Positions 12,078 to 23,192 of a DNA stretch of 64,000 nt are shown here, in pieces; within the stretch, counting starts at the first letter, position 1; every line of letters begins with the position of its first letter. The translations under genes were made by a program, and so were the position numbers. The notes under the pieces are model-generated. The model did not search any database. It was not told the DNA's origin and worked only from the letters and a program-made list of their open reading frames with translations. This DNA comes from Sipunculus nudus. Taxonomy: Eukaryota; Annelida; Sipuncula; Golfingiida; Sipunculidae. The stretch covers positions 45,765,327 through 45,829,326 of the forward strand of contig CM049308.1 in NCBI GenBank assembly GCA_026874595.1, given 5' to 3'.

Positions 12078-13365
12078 ATGAGGCGAGATTTGATGAGAAT
12101 TGCAATATAATCACATAATGTGACTGAGAATGTCAGACGCTGTCAAATGCTGAAAACTATATGCCTTTAATGTAAAAAATGACAGCATTATAGGCATTTC
12201 TTTAAATGGTTCCATGTTCTTGTTTGACGATAAATGGAGTGAGATATGTCACTGAAAACTAGTCAAAGCATTCCCAAACAATAGAAAAATAGAATATCTA
12301 GCATTAAAATGACCAAGATACAGACATTTGTTCGGCGGGAGGTGATACGAGATTTGTGGTTTAATACGGTTGAGCTACTGAATTTCTACAACATGCTGGT
12401 AACTACTCCTCTTTAGCCAAAAAGGTGATCAAGTTTTAAGCATTTCTGTGAAATCTCGTAATTTCTCGTTTGGCAATAAACCGAGCAAGATTTGACGAGA
12501 TTTGCAATTGAATGACTTAGAATCAAGGGGAAGCAGCCTTATGCAAAAAACAAGACCCTTAAAACATAAATATTAACCGAGATAGAAGCCAAAAACTGCC
12601 TATTTTCAGATCGTCATGTTTTACCCCAAAATTTGGTAACCATGGTAATGGCAGCACAAAGCTACATTTGGGAGGAATAAGCAAATGATCCTAGTTTAAG
12701 ATACGACAATAAAAATTGTGCCATGTTTAAATTTTTTTTAGATATGACAGAAAAAATTATATGTTACAGTGGTTCATGTACCACGCCCCCTGGTGGCTTT
12801 TTTCAAAAAGTGAAAAAAAAGTTCGAGATATTACAGATTAACACAAAATATATCACTTTCAAAGTCAATGTTTAAAAATTGCGACCTCCAGGTCATATTT
12901 ACTGAAATGTCGAAAGATCTCGTTTGACGAGAAACGTTGCGAGATTCCATGAGATTTTTAATTGTATGATAAATAACTCATTAAATACTACCTATTGCAA
13001 AAAAACAGAGGTCTCTAACTTGAAAAATGAGAAATTTAAGGGGAAAATATTGAATTCCATGATTTTCCCCCATAAATACGTACATGGTAACAGCAGAATT
13101 GAACAATGCAGTGGTGCTTTTGGCCATCTTGTCGCGAATAGAATGAGCTACTGTTTGAGTGGCTGAGATTATTATTGACTAAGATATGCAGGAAAAACAG
13201 TTTTAAGGTTTTTCAGTGACCTGACCTTGGCCTTTGACAGATCATGAGCAAAAACAATAGGCACCGAGGGTAATCGATTTTACACTTTTCCCTTAAGTTT
13301 CAGAGCGATTGGTTAAAAATTGTGGCCTGTAGAGCAACAAACAAACAAACAAACAAACAGACAAA
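12078..13365 (+). repeat. Fam C body, copy 2
   Basis: It is closely similar to 1054-2000 followed by a 1-165-like tail. It carries the CTCF-like core CCACGCCCCCTGGTGGC at 12781-12797 and an X-box-like site near 12637. It ends in an (ACAA)n tract at about 13336-13362. Confidence 0.7.
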
Positions 13366-13600
13366 CAAGATGACCAGAGGTCACGCGCTTGCCGGAAGTG
13401 ACCGGAAATAAGACAGCGAAATAGAAGGACAGTTACTAGGCAGACAGACAGGGAACATTTGGATCTGATCAAATGAAAAACCTCTATCATGGGGAAAACA
13501 GTAGCACATATGAATAAGGTCTTGCTGATTTTCAAAAGTCAAAGAGGAGTAGACAGAGAGACAGACAGAGAGACAGACAGACAGACGGATAGAGAGACAT
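13366..13600 (+). mobile_element. Fam C 5' end inserted in a Fam C microsatellite
   Basis: CAAG at 13366 is followed by palindrome TGACCAGAGGTCA and GCTTGCCGGAA, the same head as at 18529. The copy soon degenerates into a (CAGA)n tract (about 13549-13597), beyond which no Fam C homology is seen. Confidence 0.6.
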
Positions 13601-14591
13601 TAATAGTGTTATTATTAGTAGCCATCCTATACAGGATAATCCATTTTTGGACAGAAATAAAAATAATGGAAGTCCAACTGAATCCTTGGCAGTTCTCCTA
13701 TTCTTGAGTGCTGGAAATAAGAAAAGCACTGAAAATGAAACTTGAAGAGTTGAACGTCCAGAATGCCGAAATGCAAGTGAAGCCGCGTTTGTGTTAGACA
13801 GAGACCCGACCTCTGGGTAAGGGAGACGTGACCTTTCATTCCTGGACAAGCTAGGTGCCTATCAAGACCATCCTTTAAGGTCTTGGCTTAAATTAGGGCT
13901 GTCCTTGAAGAAAAAAGGCAGCCGGTCAGCCTGCGTCCGGGAATTATAAAATTCCAAGAAGTCCTGCCCATCACGGATTAACTGTAATGTCCCCTTCGTG
14001 TAAGTTATCTGTAATATGAAATTTAATATATGTTAAAAATTGGAATCTTTGGTTAAAAAAGGAAAGCAGGGATTTTTAAGGAGTCTGAAGTGGTAAGTAA
14101 TGAGATAAAAAATTGTGAGGCCCTAGTTCCGTGGTGGGTTAGGCTTTGTATATAAAACTATTTACTGGCATCCGAAAGGGGGGCTGTCAAATTATTTGGC
14201 GCCTGCCGCACGTTTGTGAATAAAACGGTACACTTGACACGGGCGCGATGGAAATTTAAGAGGAAAGGTGGTAATCCCAAGCCGTAGTTGAGTTGTTTTG
14301 ACCCCAGACTTTGCAGTCCTAGCTGAAATAGGCATGGGACGGGCTCTTTTTTAAACCCAGAACGCCAGGAGAGGCTGGAGATTGAATGAAGGATTGGGCC
14401 ATTTTTTATCCGAAAAACCTGGGAATTGGCAATTTAAAAAAATGACAGGGACCTTCTTAGCCCGTTCCAGCTCAGGGAACGGTCATTAGAATATTGTCGG
14501 GAATCCATATTATCCTACCTGTGGGCTGGGACGGTCCAGAAAACCGCAATTACACGGGTATCCATAAAATTGTATGTCACTTTTTGTCATT
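13601..14591. other. Low-copy DNA, no gene recognised
   Basis: No match to other parts of the window was found, apart from a GGGACGGGCTCTTT box (near 14337) recurring near 15178 with weak similarity downstream. A 31-codon stop-to-stop frame near 13708-13800 reads like a charged amphipathic helix, but has no start context or splice support. The region could be an old retroelement fragment or host DNA. Confidence 0.4.
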
Positions 14592-15030
14592 AATAAATAC
14601 ATATATATCTATAACGCGGGCAGCTGGAGAATTCGCGGAGAATTCATCATGATGATATCATTAAATGTGAGCAAAGGTACAATTTATGTTTTGTACCATA
14701 TTTCCTTAAGAACCTGTAAATTTGATATCCTGCATGGTTTTGTTACGGTTTGCACAGTAAACTGTTGAAACAATATATAGTGTTTAGCGTTTTCGTCTTA
14801 TGTAAGATCAGTAGTCAATGTTAGCTGGTGATCCAGATTGGTGTTTGTGGCAGTCCCACATTGTTTGCGCTGGTTATTATTTCGGTAATTTAACAGTGAA
14901 TAAATGTCTTAAGAGTTATATAGTGTTAGATTTTAAATGATTTTAACGTGTAATTAAAAGTATCATTGCATATAAAAGCTCTCCGGAAAATCTCTGTGAA
15001 TTCTCCGGGAATTCCCCGCGTTTACATATA
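14592..15030. mobile_element. MITE-like inverted-repeat element (~0.44 kb)
   Basis: The left end (around TATAACGCGGG followed by GGAGAATTCGCGGAGAATTC) is mirrored at the right end (GAATTCTCCGGGAATTCC then CCGCGTTTACATATA). The inverted arms are imperfect, about 35 bp. The interior is AT-rich and non-coding. The target duplication is unclear because both flanks are TA-rich. Confidence 0.45.
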
Positions 15031-15615
15031 TACGCATTATCAGCCGTATGAAAGTTTTGTCGGCTTTCATGATGTTTGCCGAGCCCCGGACACAAATTTC
15101 AGACGAGATGGACTAAACCCCGCCCCGGTAGGATAGTTTGGACTCTGAAGAAACGAACTCTCGCAGGAAATGCGGTGGGACGGGCTCTTTCTTATTCGAT
15201 GAACACTCGAACAGGGTGGTGAATGGTTGAAAAAATAGGGTCATTTTCACTGTCATCTTGAATACCAGAATAAATATTTTTTTTAAATTCACAGAGACTT
15301 GCTCATCCAATAACAGCAGAAAAAATGTTCATTCAAATGTTGTTTGGTGTCCATTGTACCCTCGCCCACCGCCGGGATCCAAAGAGGAGCCTGGATTTTA
15401 CTGACAAAACACAACCACCCCCCCACCCCCCAAAAAACCAAAACTTTTATTCATTTTATTTTCATTTTTTATTGCTGGATGAAGTTGAATATCATGGTTT
15501 ATTTATAAAAAAATAAGATGCAATTCATTGGATGAAAAGAGATTTTATTAAATATATTGATACATGTTTATAACAGTTTGATATTTGATTTTTTTTTTAA
15601 TTTATAGACAGACAA
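15031..15615. other. Low-copy DNA, no gene recognised
   Basis: It contains the second GGGACGGGCTCTTT box (near 15176) and a poly-C/poly-A stretch at about 15414-15442. No supported exon or RNA gene is seen. Confidence 0.4.
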
Positions 15616-16790
15616 TTTGTTACCTCAAATCTGTACTCATGGTCCAACATGCATGTTTTTTGGTGTCCTCAGGGCCATTTTAGGGTGTATATCCATGATA
15701 ACAAGATAATATTACCTTGTTCCCACCAGCAAACATTTCAAGCCCCCAGAAAGCTAATTTCAGCTGAGGACAGTAATATGGCTTATTATACACAGGCAAA
15801 TAGTGTTTTGGACCACCTCATCTCCAACAGACTCATCACACACACCTGGTTTGGCTATCATTGCAATCCATTTACACCCACTGGCTGGAATCTCATAGCA
15901 TTTGGTTCAAATCCCTCAGAAAAAAAATTAGGACCAGTTTGAATTTCCAAATCTGGACACAGTGGACATAGTGATATACAGGGAAAATCCATTTTTTTAC
16001 CTCAAATCTGTAATGATGGTCCCACAAACATGGTTTTGGTGTCATTAGGCCCAATTCAGGGTGTATATACAGGGAAACAAGATAATATTACCCTGCTGAC
16101 ACAAACAAAAATTTCATGCCCCCAGAAACCTGATTTCAGGCCAGTTTATGCTTATACACAGTCAAATAGGTTCTGGCCCCCCTCATCTCCACAAAACTCA
16201 ACACACACCTGGTTTAGGTATCATTGCAAACCATTTACACCCACTGGCTGGTATCTCAAAGCATTTGGCTCAACTCCCTCAGAAAAAAAAAATTAGGACC
16301 AGTTTGAATTTCCAAATCTGGACACAGTGAACATAGTGATATACAGAGAAAATCCATTTTTTTACCTCAAATCTGTACTGATGGTCCCACAAACCTGGTT
16401 TTGGTGTCATTAGGCCCAGTTTAGGGTGTATATACAGGGAAACAAGATAATATTACCCTGCTCCCACAAACAAAAATTTCAAGCCCCCAGAAACCTGATT
16501 TCAGGCCAGTTTATGCTTATACACACTCAAATAGGTTTTGGCCCCCTTCATCTCCACCAGACTCTTCACACACACCTGGTTTGGGTTTCATTGCAATCCA
16601 TTCACACCCACTGGCTGGCATCTCCAAGCATATAGCTCAACTTCTTCAGAAAAAAATATAGACCACTTTAAAGTTTTTCAAATCTGGTCATAGTGGTTTA
16701 TGCAGAAATCAATTGTTCTGATCTCAAATCTGAAATAGTGGTCATAGAACATTGGTTGGTTCTTGTATGATTTTAGTCAATTTACAATCA
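15616..16790. repeat. ~370-bp tandem repeat, about 3 units
   Basis: The phrase TACCTCAAATCTGTA starts units at about 15621, 15998 and 16363, with a decayed fourth start near 16721 (spacing 377, 365, ~358). This unit is not seen elsewhere in the window. Each unit carries an ORF of up to 97 codons, but spacing is not a constant multiple of three and the third unit is frameshifted, so coding is unlikely. Confidence 0.8.
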
Positions 16791-17120
16791 ATATGCAGGA
16801 AAACATGGCATTTTATTTAACTTCAATACACCAACAATAAACAATCTAAGGACAAGTGAACAGGCTACCATACATATCTCAGGAAAACAGCAAATGTTGT
16901 TTACATTGAGGACACATGGCAACCAGGTGGTTGACGCTGGCCTGTGAAGCTTACGAAGCAACAATCAAAGGGAGACGATAACAGCACAATAGAAGTCTTC
17001 TTCATGGGCCATCGCATACCCATAGAACATGGCTCCAACTGTCAAGTGTAATGCCCCTGCCGACATTTACTATCACATACTGCCGCCACTTATGGTCACG
17101 GCAATAGCATGTACTTTTTT
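16791..17120 (+). repeat. Fam C leading cassette, diverged copy
   Basis: It is weakly similar to 847-1050 and to the CpG-rich cassettes at 23200 and 32550, in the same place relative to the 148-bp monomers that follow. CCTGCCGACAT and GCCGCCACTTATGGTCACGG mark the homology. No gene is seen. Confidence 0.45.
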
Positions 17121-18528
17121 ATTTGAAGAAAAAACGATCCCAGATTTGACGAAACTTACAATATAATCGAGATGTGATCGAGAGTGTTAGACGCTATCGA
17201 ATGCTGAAAACTAAAGGTCTTCAGCATTTAAATAACAGAATTATAGGCGCATCTTAAAATGGTCCCATGTTCTCGTTTGACAAGAAATGGTGCGAGATAT
17301 GACGAGATATTCAATTTTGTCACTTCAAACTAGTCAAGTGAATCTTGAACAATAGAAAAATAAAATCTCTGGCATTAAAATGACAGAGATATACACATTT
17401 GTTCGAATTCTCGAATGTTCTCGTTTGGCGGGAGATGATACGAGATGTGGCGAGATGTAAGTTATTATCATGTTAAGCTTCCAAAATGCAACAAAATGCT
17501 GAAAACTGCTCCTCTTTAGCCAAAAAGGTGACCGAGTTATAAGTATTTCTGTGAAATCTCGTAATTTCTCGTTTGACGGAAAACAGAGCGAGATTCTACG
17601 AGACTTGCAATTAACTGCATTAGAGGCAAGGGAATGCTACCTCATGCAGAAAACTAGACCCTTGTAGTATAAATATCAACAGAGATAGAAGCAAAAAACT
17701 TATTATTTACAGATTGTCAAGTTTAACCCCAAAATTTAGTAACCATGGTAACGGCAGCACAAACCTACATGTGCGGAGGAATAAGCCAATGTTCCTAGTT
17801 TAAGATACAACGATAAAAATTGTGCAATGTTTAAAATTTTTTTAAATATTGCAGAAAAATGATATGTGACAGTGTTTCAGGTACCACGCCCCCTCGTGGC
17901 TATTTCCAAAAAATGAAAAACTGATTTCGAGATATTTATAAATAACACAAAATATATCAATTTCAAAGCCATTGTTAAAAAAATGCAACCTGTAGGTCAT
18001 ATTTAATGAAATCTCGAAGACTCTCGTTTGACGAGAAATGGTGCGAGATTTGGCGAGACTTTCAGTTTTATCATGTCAAGCTGCCTATAAGGTACATAAT
18101 GACCAAAACCAGACGTCTGTAGCTTAAAAATTGACAAAGTTACAAAAAATGGTCGTGTTATTTCCAATTTCCATGATTTTTGCCCAAAAAATGTAACCAT
18201 GGTAATGGCAAATTTAAGTAAGCTACATGTCAAAAGAAAGGCCAGGTGATGAAGAAATAAATGAGCTATTGCAGAAGTGGATAAGCCTATTTATGGCGAA
18301 GATATAGTTCAAAAACAGTTAACCATACCTGTCGTGACCTTGACCCTTGACCTTGGAGCAATGTTGACCAAAAACAATAGGCTTCTTGCATTTTTGATTA
18401 TCTATAAAGTGTGTAAGTTTGAAAGTGATTGGTGCAAAATTGAGACCTGTAGAGAGATGACAGACAAACAGACAGACATCCGCGACTGACCAACCAGCTT
18501 GCGAAAATCGAAGATTTCCGGCAAGCAA
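17121..18528 (+). repeat. Fam C unit with intact 3' end
   Basis: Monomers with CTCGTTTG are phased at 17272, 17420 and 17568 (148-bp spacing). They are followed by X-box GTAACCATGGTAAC (17739-17752), a CTCF-like core (17884-17900), and TGACCTTGACCCTTGACC from 18335. A (CAGA)n tract and the 3' hairpin come last. The last ~500 bp are nearly identical to 31708-32546. Confidence 0.75.
18498..18528 (+). other. Fam C 3' terminal hairpin
   Basis: Stem arms are CTTGCGAAAATC and GATTTCCGGCAAG around a GAA loop, followed by CAA. The same structure occurs at 23162-23192 and 32516-32546. It is directly abutted at 18529 by the 5' end of another Fam C element. Confidence 0.8.
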
Positions 18529-18743
18529 CAAGATGACCAGAGGTCACGCGCTTGCCGGAAATGGAAATGATACATACAGATAGACAGAGAGTGCATGTAG
18601 AAACAGTTATATGAATGAGCAACATTGTGGGGGCAGCAGAAACGGATAATATGTTTATTTATGCATGCTGACCTTTAACAGCTGCATATCTTTCTAGTGT
18701 AAAAGGGACCAAGTTCAAAATTTTTTCATGAAATCCCGTTAAT

Positions 18744-19500
18744 CTCGTTTGACAAGAAGCAGTGAGACGTTTTCAGGTTTGTCATGTCAAGCTGGCCAAA
18801 TGATATGAAATGCCGAAAACTAGACCTGTCTAGCTATAATAGCCGCTGAGTTATAAGCATTTGCATGAAATGTTGTGTTTTCTCGTTTGACGGGAAATGG
18901 TGCGAGCTTTGGCGAGATTTCCAGTTTTGTCATGTCAGGTTTGTCAAATATTACAAAATACCGGAAACTAGACCTGTCTAGCTGCAAAAGTCGCCGTGTT
19001 ATCAGCATTTACGTGAAATCATGTTTTTTTCTCGCTTGACGAGATATAGTTCGAGATTTGGCAAGACGAGCAGTTTTATTATGTCAAGACGGCCAAACGT
19101 TATGAAATGGCGAAAACTAGATCCGTCTAGCTGTAAAAGTCGCCGAGTTATAAGCATTTCCGTGTACTCTCGTGTTTTCTCGTTTGACGAGATATGGTGC
19201 AGGATTTGGCCAGTCTTGTATATTTGTCATATCAAACTCTCTTAATGTTATGAAATGGCGAAAACTACATCTGTCTAGCTGTAAAAGTCGCCGAGTTATT
19301 AGCATTTCTGTGTAATCTCCTTTTTTATCGTTTGACGAGATATGGTGGGAGATTTGGCCAGTCTTGCAGGATGTCATGTCAAGCCGTCCAAATGTTAATG
19401 AATGCCAAAAACTAGACCTGTCTAGCCGTGAAAGTCGCCGAATTGTATGCATTTCTGTGAAATCTTGTTTTTTCTCGTTTGACGATAAACCGAGCAAAAT
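18744..19500 (+). repeat. ~148-bp tandem array
   Basis: The CTCGTTTGACGAG motif (with variants) starts at 18744, 18882, 19031, 19179, 19327 and 19474, giving spacing 138, 149, 148, 148 and 147. Each monomer also carries a 'gaaaactagacctgtctagctg' phrase and 'gtcgccgagttat'. It is the least diverged run of the monomer that underlies all Fam C bodies. Confidence 0.85.
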
Positions 19501-20470
19501 TTGACGAGACTTGCAATTGAATGACTTAGAACCAAGGGGAAGCAGCCTTATGCAAAAAACTAGACCCTTGAAACATAAATATTAACCGAGAAAAAAACGG
19601 AAAACTGCATATTTTCAGATCGTCAAGTTTAACCAACAAATTTGGTAAACATGGTAACCGCAGCACAAAGCTACATGTGCAGAAGAATAAGACAATGATC
19701 CTTATTGCATCAAAATGATATGTTACAGTGTCTCACGTACCACGCCCCCTAGTGGCTATTTCCGAAAAATAAAAAAAAAAATTTCGAGATATTTATAAAT
19801 TACATAAAATACACTACTTTGAAAGCCATTGTTCTAACATTACCACTTCTTGGTCATATTTAATGAAATCTCGAAAGATCTCTTTTGTCAAGAAATGGCA
19901 CGAGATTGTATGAGACTTTCTATTGTATGATTAACATCTCATAAAGTACTACCTAATGCAAACAACCAGACGTCTCTAGCTTTTAAAATGGCAAAGTTAG
20001 AAAAAAAATCAAATTTCTTGAATTTTTCCCCAAAATACCTACCCATGGAAACAGCAAAATGGAACAATTTTGTAATGGCGCTAGTCGCCATCTTGTCGCG
20101 AATAGAATGAGCTACAGTTTGATTGGCTTTGTCTATTATTGACGAAGATATGCAGAAAAAACCCGTTTTTAGGTTTTTTGGTGACTCTGACCTTGACCTT
20201 TGCCTGATCATGACAAAAAAAAAAAAATAGGCACTAAGGTTACAAGGCAGACAGACAGGGAACATTTGGATCTGATTAAATGAGAAACCCCTATCATTGG
20301 AGAAATAGAAACACATCTTTAGGTGGTTTGGCTGATTTTCAAAAGTCGCTGATGAGTATACAGACGAACAGACAGACAGACGGAAAACTCCAAGTGAGGG
20401 CCATGTAATCATGTCATAGAGTATGGAAAGCATGAATAAAAGCCACAGTCTATAGGAATAAATCTTCATA
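19501..20470 (+). repeat. Fam C body and 3' segment inside the element
   Basis: It is homologous to 12495-13560. It includes a CTCF-like core at 19740-19756 (CCACGCCCCCTAGTGGC) and TGACCTTGACCTTTG at 20188-20202. No coding sequence is supported; the 176-codon minus ORF here is a repeat frame including the (CAGA)n tract. Confidence 0.65.
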
Positions 20471-22040
20471 TTTTGAATTTCAAGAATTGTAACCTATATA
20501 AGTTCACCATGGTAATGGAAGAATATGACAGAGTCCCCACGAGGATAAACACATTAAATCTAGTTTCACATGCTGCAATCAATGTTGTGACACTATCTAT
20601 AGTGTTGGAGATATGGCACAATAATGATTGCTGCAACGCTATCTGGCAGCTATTTTCTAAAAGGAAAACAAATTTCGAGATAATTTATTTTTATTATATA
20701 TATTCCATGTAATATTAAAATTTAACTCCTGCCCCCCAACTGCTAAACCAGGATCCGCCCATATTTTGACACACCCAACAACAAAATCGGGGATCCGTCC
20801 CTGGTTTGAAAGATTTGCCAGTTGTTCCTGGCAACGGAAGTGGCCGCACAAGGGGACACAATAAAAATCACAGGTGTGTTCCCTTCACATTTAGCGGCTT
20901 TTGTCCTTTATTCAATGCTGCTTTGTGAGATTCATGGACGACCGAGCACGCCCTCTTGCAACTGTAAAAGCCTTGCCGGCACTTACCAGTCAACCCTGAA
21001 GCCACTTGTGCTCACGTCAATTGGATGTATCTTCATCATTTGATGAAAAACGAGTCGAGATTTGACGAGTATTCCAATATAATCACATAATTCAACTGAG
21101 AGTGTCAGATGCTGTCATATGCTAAAAACTATGTCTTTATTGTAAAAAATGACAGCATTATAGGCATTTTTTTGAATGGTTCCATGTTCTTGTTTGACGA
21201 TAAATAGTGCGAGATACGACGAGATATTCACTTGTGTCACTTAAAACTAGTCAAATGATTCTTGAACAATAGAAAAATAAAATATCTAGCATGAAAATGA
21301 CCGAGATAAAGACATTTGTTTAAAATCTAAAATATTCTCGTTTGGCGGGAGATGATACGAGATTTGCAGTGTAATCATGTCCAGCTTCTGAAATGCTACC
21401 AAATGCTGAAAACTGCTCCAATTTAGCTTTAACCGTGATCAAGTTATAAGCATTTCTGTGAAATCTCGTAATTTCTCGTTTGGCAATAAACCGAGCGAGA
21501 TTTGACGAGACTTGCAATTGAATAGCTTAGAACCAAGAGAAAGCAGCCTTATGAAAAAAACTAGACCCTTAAAACATAAATATTAACCGAGATAGAAGCC
21601 AAAAACTACATATTTTCAGATCGTCAAGTTTAACCCCAAAATTTGGTAACCATGGTAACGGCAGCACAAGGCTATATGTAGGAAGGAATAAGGCAATGAT
21701 CATAGTTTTAGATGCGACCAAAAAAATGTTTATTTGCTTAATAGTTTTTAAAATATTGCGGAAAAATGATAAGTTGTAGTGTTTCCAGTGCCACGCCCCC
21801 GGGTGGCTATTTCCGAAAAATGAAAAAACATGTTCGAGATAATGCAGAACAACAGAAAATATGTCACTTTCAGAACCTCAGCTGTAAAACTGCAACCTCT
21901 AAATCGTATTCCATGAAATCTCGAAAAGTCTCATGCCACGACAAATGGCACGAGATTTTGCGAGACTTGCATTAATTTAGCACAGAGCGTATAAAATGCT
22001 ACACAATGCAAAAAACTAGAGCTCTCTAACTCTAGTCTGG
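20471..22040 (+). repeat. Fam C body, copy inside the element
   Basis: It is homologous to 471-1900 in the same order. An exact X-box-type palindrome GTAACCATGGTAAC lies at 21646-21659, and the CTCF-like core CCACGCCCCCGGGTGGC at 21791-21807. Confidence 0.7.
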
Positions 22041-23161
22041 TAATGACAGCTCTAGCCGTTTCTGAGATTTTAATTTTAGTTTGCTTTTTTGGACAGATGA
22101 CTAAGTTCAACCTCCTGTTCAATCCCCAAACTGAAACCATTCGAACAAACTTGAGATAGATTGTTCCAGAGATCATTTCTTAGCAATATTGGACAATTTG
22201 GCTGGACAGTTTCGCAGAAGAAGATTTTTAAGCTTTTTTAGCTTTTTCCCTTTAAAATCTCAGTAAATGCAGATAGCCAAATAATAAACAAAATCCAATA
22301 GAGCTTTTCAGATGACTGTTTATTTACAAAAAAAATTGGTGATGCTTGTTCCTGACGTTTTTGAGATAGCTACGGTCAACCTACAGACGACGGACGAAGC
22401 TGCACCATAGCATAAGCTCACTGGTTCGCTAATAATCTGTTTCGAGATATTACTGTAAGACATAAGATTTAATAGTTTAAAAAAGATTATTTCAAAACTG
22501 TGTCCTGTAGAATTCTATTGGTGAGATGCAAGAACCAACAAGCAGGCGAATTTGAGGACAACTGACAAACAAGCAGTCATACTGACAAAGGGACACTAGA
22601 TGAAGACAAGATGACTTAACCAGGTTATGGGGAAGACTCAGAGGAAGAAAATAAGCTATAGTTTATGTAATTGAGGTTTCTAGTTTTGGAGATATGGCCA
22701 AATAATGATATATTGGGGATGTTCGAGCACAGCACCATCTAGTGGACATATCCTGAAGATGATGAATGCGTTTTGTGATATTAGTGAATGGCATGAGATG
22801 TAATCGTTTCAAAAGGATTCCTCCAAATATCTGGCTTGTTGATTGCTATATGTGAGATGCAAGAACCAGCAAGTAGGCGAATTTGAAGAAAATTGACAAA
22901 CAGACGGATATACTGACCTAGTAACACAAGATGGACACCAGATGACATTACCATATTTTGCAGAAGGCCAAGAGAAAGAAAAGAAGCTACAGTTTGTGTA
23001 ATATAGGTTTACTCTTACGGAAATATGTCCAAAAACTTATTTGTTTGGATGGGTCAGGTGCAGCGCCCCCTAGCAGCCATATCCGGGAAAATGAAAAAGA
23101 ACTTTTGAGATTAGTGTAAAAGATAAGATGAAGGAACAAACATACGCGGGTCACGAACATA
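22041..23161 (+). repeat. Fam B 3' end plus inverted-duplication arm
   Basis: The Fam B 3' end (GACGACGGACGAAGCTGCACC.. ending GGTTCGCTAA at 22442) is followed by the reverse complement of 5225-5946. The flank TAATCTGTTTCGAGATATT next to the Fam B end is also present, inverted, at 5920-5946. The two loci therefore descend from one insertion event and were duplicated together. Confidence 0.65.
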
Positions 23162-23192
23162 CTTGCCGAAATCGAAGATTTCCGGCAAGCAA

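Larger units (their letters stand above)
18529..23192 (+). mobile_element. Complete Fam C Helitron-like element (4.66 kb)
   Basis: The 5' end is CAAGA, TGACCAGAGGTCA, then GCTTGCCGGAAAT. The 3' end is the hairpin 23162-23189 plus CAA. The empty site is present at 32516-32560: the hairpin ending GGCAAGCAA runs directly into TAAAGTTGTGACTG, which here flanks the element at 23193. Insertion is therefore A|T with no duplication, exactly at the 3' terminus of a resident Fam C copy. The interior holds a 148-bp array, GAGAT-type bodies and a Fam B 3' fragment. No protein is recognised. Confidence 0.75.

Noticed and set aside
13532-13849. 105-codon minus ORF
   Set aside because: The second half is the (CAGA)n microsatellite; the first half has no recognisable domain or copy.
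15649-16296. Two related ORFs (97 and 88 codons) suggesting a duplicated gene
   Set aside because: They follow the ~370-bp tandem unit. The third unit is out of frame and many differences are non-conservative.
19939-20469. 176-codon minus-strand ORF
   Set aside because: It spans the Fam C 3' segment and its microsatellite; homologous stretches at 1-470 and 13030-13560 are not open. No domain is recognisable.
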